NCBI GenBank assembly: GCA_023412915.1
Contig: JAEZRE010000024.1
Location: forward strand, 1-64,000
Direction of reading: 5' to 3'
DNA length: 64,000 nt
Source: Bacillota bacterium
Lineage (GTDB): Bacteria; Bacillota; Clostridia; Acetivibrionales; DTU013
The notes below the pieces were generated by a model that searched no databases, was not told the DNA's origin, and saw only the letters and a list, made by a program, of their open reading frames with translations. Shown here piece by piece: positions 16,089 through 23,900 of the stretch. The first letter of the stretch is position 1. Each line of letters opens with the position of its first letter. Both the position numbers and the translations under genes were made by a program.

Positions 16089-17459
16089 CTATGGCTTTTC
16101 TGAAAATAAAAAAGTAAAAGAAGAGTAAACGTGTGCTTTAACATTTTCTGTTACAATCTTGCCTCCTTCTAAAAAATGATGTGCAGCTGAAGACAAAAAA
16201 TCACTTGGTAAAGGAATTAAGGCATTGGGATTATGATATACAGAAACACCTTCGCCCCAAGTCTCTTCACAGTTTTCGTCAACAAAATATTCGACAACAA
16301 GTGGTTTATCTGCGTTCGGTTCTGGATTATATACAGTAACTATTCTTTGCATTATTGTATTGTTCGTATCAAATCCACACTGTTTACCTATTCTGTCAAA
16401 CTTAGAAAGGGTTCCTGATGCTGAATGAATAATTGCACTAATATTTTCTGTTCCTGGTTGAAAAAAGAATCCTGAAGGTATCTTAACCCCAGTGTCCTCT
16501 TTTATATGCGACTCTATTTTTTCAGTAACAATAACCAGGTCACCATTCTTTTCGTAATAGTGAGAGTGTTTTAACCCATACAAATAATTAATCAAGGCAG
16601 TGGTACTCATGGTCATAGCGAATACATCATGAAAATCTGCTATTGCAATCACAAACGGGATATTTTTTGTATGCTCATACTCCCAATAATGCAGGCCTTT
16701 ATCCTTAGTTGTGTGAGTCAATTTTGTATTCAATGGACTTCCGTATATTAAAGGTAATTTGTTCTCCATTTCTTTTTCGACATCCACATCAAAAGGTAAT
16801 CTCCTTTCGTCTATATTTAAATACGGTGTTTTATTCTCTGCAATAACAGCTTCTACAGCCACAGAAATCTCACCATTAGAAAGCATAAAGTCAGGTGCTT
16901 CATGTTTTCTATTAATTATTAGTCCTTCCTCATGAAAATAACAGAATAAATATAATTCCCACAAACGCGAATTAAAGCCGCTTGTTTGAAACTGCTCAAT
17001 ATAATTCCCATCAACATCGACAAAATGTGGTGTAATCTCGTTAATTAACTTTTTTGCGGCTACATGAGCTGAAATTTCGTTAACAGCCCTAAAATAAGGA
17101 TGTAACCGGGATTCCTTAACAATGATTCTGAACAAGTCAACTCCAATTCTACTATCTATTTCTGGTGTTAATTGGATTTTACCCGCATTTACTTTACTCT
17201 CAGTGATATTTATCCAGTCCTCGGCCTCACTAATACTATTGAATGATATTGCGTTATCAACATATTTTATTTTCCTATCTTGATCACGTTTTAAGAATAC
17301 GGCATTATAATCTTTGTCTGTAAAGTCAAACAGTATAACTGCAAATAGCGTTGTGTCTTCATTAGCATACCACCTTACTTCATCAGCGATTGAGAAAATT
17401 GCAGAGTTTCTTGTAAATCCGACATAGATGTCAAATGCTTTTCGACTAATATTTCTCAT
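16089..17459 (-). CDS. Hypothetical defence-island protein, possible PD-(D/E)XK-like nuclease
   Basis: A 456-residue soluble protein. The ATG at 17459 (MRNISRKAFD) is chosen because AAAGGAAG precedes it; the ORF extends 11 codons further without a ribosome-binding site. I do not recognise the family. A stretch in the middle resembles a nuclease core: Glu168 in RLWELYLF, PDF at 189-191, then VAVEAV with Glu203, but the usual Lys of the ExK motif is replaced. It has its own promoter and no operon partner. Its presence inside the repeats suggests it is an accessory or independent defence gene. Confidence 0.6.
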   Translation of the reverse strand: MRNISRKAFDIYVGFTRNSAIFSIADEVRWYANEDTTLFAVILFDFTDKDYNAVFLKRDQDRKIKYVDNAISFNSISEAEDWINITESKVNAGKIQLTPEIDSRIGVDLFRIIVKESRLHPYFRAVNEISAHVAAKKLINEITPHFVDVDGNYIEQFQTSGFNSRLWELYLFCYFHEEGLIINRKHEAPDFMLSNGEISVAVEAVIAENKTPYLNIDERRLPFDVDVEKEMENKLPLIYGSPLNTKLTHTTKDKGLHYWEYEHTKNIPFVIAIADFHDVFAMTMSTTALINYLYGLKHSHYYEKNGDLVIVTEKIESHIKEDTGVKIPSGFFFQPGTENISAIIHSASGTLSKFDRIGKQCGFDTNNTIMQRIVTVYNPEPNADKPLVVEYFVDENCEETWGEGVSVYHNPNALIPLPSDFLSSAAHHFLEGGKIVTENVKAHVYSSFTFLFSEKP

Positions 17460-17496
17460 GTAAACTTCCTTTCTCATAATGTAACTGTACAATAAA

Positions 17497-17526
17497 ATTT
17501 TACCAAATAATTTATTACATTTACAA
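17497..17526 (-). promoter_or_regulatory. Promoter of the hypothetical island gene
   Basis: Minus-strand TTGTAA (17526-17521), 18-bp spacer and TAAAAT (17502-17497) lie about 40 bases before the ATG at 17459. This gives a short leader and separates this gene from other island operons. Confidence 0.45.
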
Positions 17527-17638
17527 ACGACTATGTAATATATTGTAATAGATTAAAATACTTTCAGATTTTTTAAGAAAAAAGACGCTGGATTGGCGAA
17601 CATAATTAATCATGCAAAACGAGAATTACTAGCATAAG

Positions 17639-17682
17639 TTATCAGATCTCCTGATAATAGTGATAACATTTTGATAACATTT
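17639..17682 (+). repeat. Right-end hairpin and GATAACAT repeat (putative arm site)
   Basis: A TTATCAG...CTGATAA hairpin is followed by the 21-bp tandem GATAACAT repeat (17662-17682), identical and in the same orientation as 5812-5832. It lies 138 bases inside the right attachment repeat. Just upstream (17577-17638) a short open stretch reading KKKDAGLANIINHAKRELLA and then a stop may be the tail of a deleted gene; no start is present. Confidence 0.55.
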
Positions 17683-17820
17683 CATCAAAATACATTGTTT
17701 TATTGCATAATATCCTGTAGTTTATTTAAACCTTGGATCGTTTGATATGAGCCAATCGTAAGCAAATTCCATGTTACACAATAATACGCAATAATACACC
17801 ATTAAACACCCAGATTTCAG
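17683..17820. other. Right end of defence island, no gene
   Basis: Roughly 140 AT-rich bases between the arm-like repeat and the attachment repeat, with no ORF or recognisable signal. Confidence 0.4.
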
Positions 17821-17881
17821 CTGGAAATCGTGTGAACGCTAATACCGTTCCGAGAGTTCGAATCTCTCTCTCTCCGCCAAA
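17821..17881 (+). repeat. Attachment repeat 2: 3' half of tRNA-Ser(GGA)
   Basis: This is an exact 61-bp copy of 5695-5755. It is followed by a terminator that is unrelated to the one after copy 1 and is probably the original chromosomal tRNA terminator, so this copy marks the outer junction of the integrated elements. The bases before it (TTTCAG) differ from those before copy 1 (TACGA), as expected for element-specific flanks. Confidence 0.92.
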
Positions 17882-17884
17882 TAA

Positions 17885-17922
17885 AGCCTTTCAGGGTTTT
17901 GATCCTGGAAGGCTCTGTTTTT
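17885..17922 (+). terminator. Probable original terminator of the tRNA-Ser gene
   Basis: AGCCTTTCAGG pairs with CCTGGAAGGCT (one G-U), with an 8-base loop and then CTGTTTTTCT. It lies four bases beyond the tRNA 3' CCA copy, the normal distance for a tRNA terminator. Confidence 0.75.
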
Positions 17923-18229
17923 CTATAAAAATGTCGACGGTTAGTCGACGATAGATGAAAATACTAGCAAATACTTAATAAGGCCATCACACGAAACAAG
18001 TAATATTCTGGGCGTCTGAAGGTCGACTAATTGTCTATATCATTTTGATAAATGAAAGATTGTGGAGCCTGGGTGATACCATAAACGTGCTTGGTATTGA
18101 ATCAGAATGGTAATTAAACAACGCTTCGTCTCCACCATACACTCCATGTTTCTGCTTTTGGCAGTTATATGACGGCAACAAAAAATAATTAAATAAAATA
18201 GAATACATCCAATAACGCACGTAAATGTG
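17923..18229. other. Intergenic region at island/backbone junction
   Basis: About 300 bases. A GTCGAC pair near 17934-17949 forms a small inverted repeat. A plus-strand open stretch at 17990-18110, with no start codon, ends INVLGIESEW and may be a gene remnant. No supportable gene. Confidence 0.35.
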
Positions 18230-19366
18230 TCATTGTTGCTTTACCACTTTTAATGGATTGGCAATAACCACAAGTGCTCCATCCGATACTCGGTTAAGGG
18301 CAATGTAGCCTTCAGAAAATCCTTCGCAATGATCAGCGTATAGATAATTGAAAGGAATGACCACCTTTCCCTTAGTATCTATGGCGCCCCAGCGGCTCTT
18401 CTCGTTCCGTATGAAAGCCGCCCCTTCCTTGAATTGGTACCCATGCTGAACTGGGGCATAAATTTCTTTTTTTGTCGTTACATCGACGTAGACATTGCCG
18501 TTATCGTTATATTTCTTGGAAACAGCTGAGTCTAATGTTGCCATTATGATTCCATCTGTGGGCGCCTGGGCATAGAAATACCTACTTGCATCCAGTCCAT
18601 ATTGTTCAATAACTGAGGGTTCATCTGAAGCATTTATTATTTCATTAATCGGACCGGCAGGTAAATTGCGCTCTAACACCTTTCCATTTTCGTCCAGTAT
18701 GTCGTATGTATTGGCTCGTACACTCAAAATGGCCTCAGTTACATCTTTACTGGCATAATAGCCGCCACCCGGTTTATTATGCATTATAAGATATTCCTCT
18801 TCGTAGAGCTTGTTTCCCTTTTTATCAATCTGATTGAAGCCCTTGCCGATTGCAATTGCGGCCCATCCGTTTTTGAAGGGATGCGCACCGGCATATTGAA
18901 AAGGAAGAACGACCTTACCCTGCTTGTTGATATAGCCCCATTTTCCATTTGCTCCTGTTACAGCCGCCATGCCTTCATGAAAAGCACCGCCACCATCATA
19001 TGCCCATTCGTAGAGCTCGCGATTATATGGGTATGAAGTCTTGAGCACAATTTTACCCGTTTTATCCATATAACAAATTTTATTATTGATAACCACCATG
19101 GCAAGCCCTTCTGAGAAAATACTTGTCTTGTCTTGAAAGTTGCTTAAACTATATTGAACAGGTATGACGAGCTTGCCCTTCGTGTTAATAAATCCATACT
19201 TCTCTCCGTCCGACACCGCACAAAGCCCTTCACTGAATTCTGACCACGCGGAAAGGTTCTGTACCTTTGATATGACCACAATTTCTTTTATACCCGCTGC
19301 ATAAGAATTGAGTACACTTCCTGCCAGTATGATGAAGCTCAATATCAAAACAGTAATTTTTTTCAT
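18230..19366 (-). CDS. Secreted WG-repeat protein
   Basis: A 378-residue protein with a Sec signal peptide (MKKITVLILSFIILAGSVLNSYAAG). It contains at least five WG-type repeats with the pattern FSEGLA...KYGFINTKGKLVIPxQY. WG repeats form beta-rich modules of unknown ligand, common in Firmicutes surface proteins. The ATG at 19366 has GGGGGAG upstream; an upstream in-frame ATG at 19384 lacks this. A paralogue lies 69 bases upstream in the same direction, so the two may be an operon. Function unknown; extracellular or envelope-associated. Confidence 0.85.
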   Translation of the reverse strand: MKKITVLILSFIILAGSVLNSYAAGIKEIVVISKVQNLSAWSEFSEGLCAVSDGEKYGFINTKGKLVIPVQYSLSNFQDKTSIFSEGLAMVVINNKICYMDKTGKIVLKTSYPYNRELYEWAYDGGGAFHEGMAAVTGANGKWGYINKQGKVVLPFQYAGAHPFKNGWAAIAIGKGFNQIDKKGNKLYEEEYLIMHNKPGGGYYASKDVTEAILSVRANTYDILDENGKVLERNLPAGPINEIINASDEPSVIEQYGLDASRYFYAQAPTDGIIMATLDSAVSKKYNDNGNVYVDVTTKKEIYAPVQHGYQFKEGAAFIRNEKSRWGAIDTKGKVVIPFNYLYADHCEGFSEGYIALNRVSDGALVVIANPLKVVKQQ

Positions 19367-19434
19367 GCTTCTCCCCCATTTCATCCATTCGCCTGATTTT
19401 CAATGCCAGTAGTACACTGTACCCGATTCAAACA

Positions 19435-20664
19435 TTATTTCGTCGTGCTGCTGGAATTTGCAGTCATTGCTGTCTTGGGCAAAGAAATCAGTACACATTT
19501 TTTTGTAGCGGCATCCTCCATGAACGCAAAACCATTTTCAATAATATGATCATATTGGCTGGCAGCCGCAGGCAAATTATATTTGTACGGCACAATCAGC
19601 ATACCTCTTTTATCGATGATGCCGTATTTAGCACTCTTATTGATCAAGTTCTCACCTGTCCTGTCTACTTTTTCTTCCACAACGGCATAATTCCCCGAAA
19701 AAGGATGGATGAAGCCAAATTCCGTATTACTGACCAGCTTGCCGGTGGAATCCATCAATTGAACGTAGTAATAGGATTCATTCAGGGCATACATCCCTTC
19801 ACCCAAATAGCTGATAGACTTGCTATCAGGTGCGGTATACAGGACCTTCCCCGAGGTATCCAGCATTTTATACTGATAATTATTCAGCTCTGAAGTACTG
19901 GCGTGGAGTTCTCTCGTGATGATGACACCCTTATCCATATTAACGACTTCCCTACTGTCAGCCATTAATAATTTAGCATTGGCATTATAAATATCGTAAG
20001 TCGCCTCATTAAGATAAGAAAACCATACTGGCTTCTCACAGATCTTCCAGAAGTTTGAGTTTTTGGAAAAGGCAAAGCCATCGGCCAGGACAATACCATA
20101 TTCATAGACAAACGGAAGAACAACCTTTCCATTTAAATCAATGAGTCCCATTTTTTTGTTCCTGGAAGCAATGGCATACCCATGGGAGAAATCACTGAGC
20201 GCCCAATATTCACAAGGAATAATGAGCTTACCCTTCTGATCAATGGCACCCACCGCATGAATATTCCCCTTCCGGCTTACAATCGCTCGGCCTTCATGGA
20301 AGTACCCAGTGGCATTCAGATACGGAGCCCCGCTAACCGCCAGGTTTTTACTTAAAGTGAATATGGTTTTTCCCGCTTTGTTTATATAGGAAACCTGATC
20401 TGATGGCGCAGAAATGGCTATGCCTTCATAAAAATCGGATATATTTCCATTATTGGTTATGGACCATTTCCCATTTATATCGAGAAACCCATTCGCTTGC
20501 CAGATTCCGGCAGAATTGACACGGTGGGCTTGTGCCAGGCTATCATGCAAACTGTTTACAACGCGATAATTCAGTATCTTGATTTGCATTTTATCCTCAG
20601 CAGATACTGGCATAACTGTGGAAAGCAGAATGATGAAACAGAGAATACCTGCCAGTTTTTTCAT
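19435..20664 (-). CDS. Secreted WG-repeat protein (paralogue)
   Basis: A 409-residue protein with signal peptide (MKKLAGILCFIILLSTVMPVSAEDK) and WG-type repeats such as FSHGYAIASRNKKMGLIDLN and KYGIIDKRGMLIVPYKY. GGAGG precedes the ATG at 20664. It is related in architecture to the neighbouring WG protein but diverged in sequence, suggesting an old tandem duplication. Likely extracellular; no enzymatic motif is visible. Confidence 0.85.
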   Translation of the reverse strand: MKKLAGILCFIILLSTVMPVSAEDKMQIKILNYRVVNSLHDSLAQAHRVNSAGIWQANGFLDINGKWSITNNGNISDFYEGIAISAPSDQVSYINKAGKTIFTLSKNLAVSGAPYLNATGYFHEGRAIVSRKGNIHAVGAIDQKGKLIIPCEYWALSDFSHGYAIASRNKKMGLIDLNGKVVLPFVYEYGIVLADGFAFSKNSNFWKICEKPVWFSYLNEATYDIYNANAKLLMADSREVVNMDKGVIITRELHASTSELNNYQYKMLDTSGKVLYTAPDSKSISYLGEGMYALNESYYYVQLMDSTGKLVSNTEFGFIHPFSGNYAVVEEKVDRTGENLINKSAKYGIIDKRGMLIVPYKYNLPAAASQYDHIIENGFAFMEDAATKKCVLISLPKTAMTANSSSTTK

Positions 20665-20733
20665 GTGTTTTCCTCCAATAGAAATCATTGTATATAGTAT
20701 ATAACAAAATATGAATTTGGGAAAATAGTATGC

Positions 20734-20949
20734 ATGGAATACATCGAGGAAAGCGAACTTACATTTGTAATCAAGGCAGAAAGCTAAATCCTGTTGGAAA
20801 ATCGAAAAGAAACCAATGCTATTTTATATCCGATTACTAATCCCGAACAATTTCGCACAACCGAAATAGAGAGATTTAAGAAAATTGGGGACCCTTTCCA
20901 TTATAATCACCTAAAGCGAATTGTGTTGCATCCCTTCACAACCGCGTGA
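20734..20949 (+). pseudogene. Possible small gene remnant with in-frame stop
   Basis: A 72-codon frame (MEYIEESELTFVIKAES, stop, then ILLENRKETNAILYPITNP...) is open on both sides of one internal TAA and has protein-like composition. No homologue is recognised and no good Shine-Dalgarno is present. It is the only structure in the 300-base gap between the WG genes and the STAND gene. Chance cannot be excluded. Confidence 0.22.
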
Positions 20950-20964
20950 ACCATAACCACCCGC

Positions 20965-23900
20965 TTATTTCCTCAGGTAATCCGCGTTGATATACCATAT
21001 CTGCGCACCCAGATCTCCCCCGGTTGCTTTAAATTCAAGCCTTTTATTCATTCTGCGAATGGCAATGGTGATCTTGTCGGAGCCTTTGACGGGTTGTGCC
21101 AGATATGCCGTCAAGTCCTCGGGGTATATGACTGGATTTCCGTTTACCGATTCAATTACGTCTCCGTCTTCCAGACCAAGCTTATCGGCCTGAGTGTCCT
21201 TATATACGGCGACTATGATCGGAACTACGGAAACACGCCTTCTTTCTGCGTCCAGCAGAACCGTCTTGTTTGTTCCGCTGAAATTCCTGGACTCGGCAAC
21301 AGTCCAACCGTAATAGTCACTTAAGCGTTTTTGGCAGTTGGAGCATTCCTGTATATACCCATAATTGTAGAGTGCTGTGATAAGATTGCTCAATGTATAA
21401 GCCCGGTACCCCAGAGTATATATATTAAACTGGTAAATATTCTGGGGATTAAAATCAAGGGGATATTCGAAATAGTGCTTCAAAGGCTTACGGTATAAAG
21501 CTTTATGGTTGTCGGCCCACCTCATGGCGTCGGCATATTCCTTAAGAACGGATATTTCGCTTATTTCAGGCTTTTGCTCGCCGTCAAACACATAATTGGC
21601 CGAGTAAAGCGAAAGGACGACAGCCGCGCCAATAAGGACTCCGCCTGCCAGACTCATTGCCGTCGCCTTTAGCCTGTTCATTATCAAAGAGGCTTTCGTC
21701 GGGTATATCAGTCGGACGCCGCGCCACAGCTTGACCACCTCGTTGGCAAGGAAAAGCGAATAGGTCGGGAAAAGCGAATAAATGGCCTCTTCGCCCAAAA
21801 CAAAAGGTTTCGCATGAATCTGCCCGAATATAATAATGGGAAGAATCGGAAGGAGAACGGTAATCAGGTAACGGATTTTTGGAAATGGCAGCAGTCCGGC
21901 AAAAACCGAACATGCGAGGATCAACCATCCACGCTTCATAAGCAGTATACACAACCATTTATCCCAGGCCAGGCAGAGTATTCCCAGTGAAACGGCGCAA
22001 ATCAGGGCCGATGCAAATATCATCACAATAGAAGATACCCATTTGGGAGAAACCGGGTTTACCCGTTTTTGCTGTTTTCTTCGAACATCATCATCTATCG
22101 GTCTTTCGTGATGTGACTTCCCGAAAGGCATCCGTGCAAGAGCTTTCTTAAGCAATTCTTCCGATTCCATGAGCGGCAGAAGCAATTTCCCGCGATTTTT
22201 CACACGCCCCGGAACCAGCAGGGCTCTCCATACCCGAAGAACGGTTTTGGCCGAAAAATCGCCGAGTATTGCTTCGGGATCTTCATTTCCGTTTATTAAT
22301 GCGTCTGCTATGGCTGTTTCCACCATTGAGGCACCCGCGCGTTTGCCAGGTTCTTTCCATGAGAACCAATTCCTGAGATCATCCTCAAAATAGGAGACAG
22401 AATATGAACCTACCTCATCCGCCATGCACTCATGGCGATCCCAGTATTTGCAGAGCCGATACAACGGATAAGTCAAAACCAAGATTATGATATACGGGAC
22501 ATAGCAAAGAAGAATGAGCGCAAATGTGAACGCTACAAACGCAACCGGTATGAGAAGAACAATCAGGGGTATTTTATCGAGAAGATCCCTCACATTCAAG
22601 ATTAATGGTATGGCAAAGAATTCTTTTCCGATGATGGATTTAACTTTCTTGATCAGTTTCAGTCTTTTACCTGTCTTGAAAGAGGGCAGGAACCTGACGA
22701 GGCTGCGTGCCAGCAAAGGCTTCTCCACGGAATTCAGACTGCCGATTACCTCGTCCGCGTCCGTTTTATCCTGCAATGAAATGGCCTTCATGAGAATGGG
22801 AACGGGCGGCGTACGGCCATAGATTCTTAAAATAAAGTCAATAACCTCTGGAGGATCGATAAAAATGCGTTCGTAGGTTAACATGCGCTGCATTACCCGA
22901 TACAGTACGTCATTGGGTTGGCTGCGTAATACGTCGGCAACAGCATCCCTTGTGCGGCTGTCGAGATTCATGACGCAAGCGGCAGCAAGCCCTGCATGCT
23001 TGATTCTTTGCGAGTGAAGCATATCGCGTATCTCATTGGCTAGAATACGGGAAATCGATTCACTTTTGAAGGTTGTCTCGGAAATGCCCGATTGCCTAAG
23101 CTTATGGACATATTGAGTTATCCTGATAAAAACATGAAGCTTGGTCCTTGCCCGCATACCCTGCATTGCCGTTGCAAGAGATAACATGCAATTTTCGGAT
23201 TTTGACATAAGAAGGATAGTCAGTTTTTCATAGATTGCTTTGATTAAATAATAAGGCGCTCCCAGCGAGACTGCTCCTATAATGAAATATAATATGTTTT
23301 CCGCAGCCGATTTTATAAAACGTATTGAAATTTTCCAATTCTTTATTACATCGATTAAATCGAAAATATGAAGCCGGAAAAAGATGAAAAAGATGAGAAC
23401 GGCAAAGCAAATATAGCCTACAACGCCCATTATCTTTTTGTATCTGCCTGTAAACATCAACGAAAACAATTGCCAAACCGGGATATGCCGTCTTGGTACA
23501 GCCGGAATGTCCTGATCCGGAATCTTCCGATCTGCGGTGTCCTGATCCGGAGTGTCCTGATCCGGGGCACCCTGATCCGGAGTATCCTCAGTCACATCGG
23601 TTCCAGGGTCGGATCCGCGGTCTTTTTCCTCCTCCGGCTTGACTTCCGCCTTTTCTTCCTGATTATTAATGGCTGAAAACAGTACGTAGGTTTCCTGCGA
23701 ATCCCGCAATTCGTCAAGGATTGACTCGGAATAATCGACCTCCAGCTCTTTTGACTTTTGTATTCTGCCCGACGCCGCATACAGCGTTTTTGCGGCGCTC
23801 CTCAATACGGAAGCCTCCGCGCCGAACGAAGAAGCCATTAAAAGCGTTTCAACATCTTCATCTCGACCTTCCGCAATTGCGGATTCCAGCGGATGTGCCT

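Noticed and set aside
18035..18220. 61-codon minus-strand ORF downstream of the WG gene
   Set aside because: No ribosome-binding site, atypical composition, and no recognisable domain.
23228..23476. ORFs overlapping the STAND gene on both strands
   Set aside because: These and similar open frames in 20987-25488 are shadows of a long gene; none has a credible ribosome-binding site or domain.
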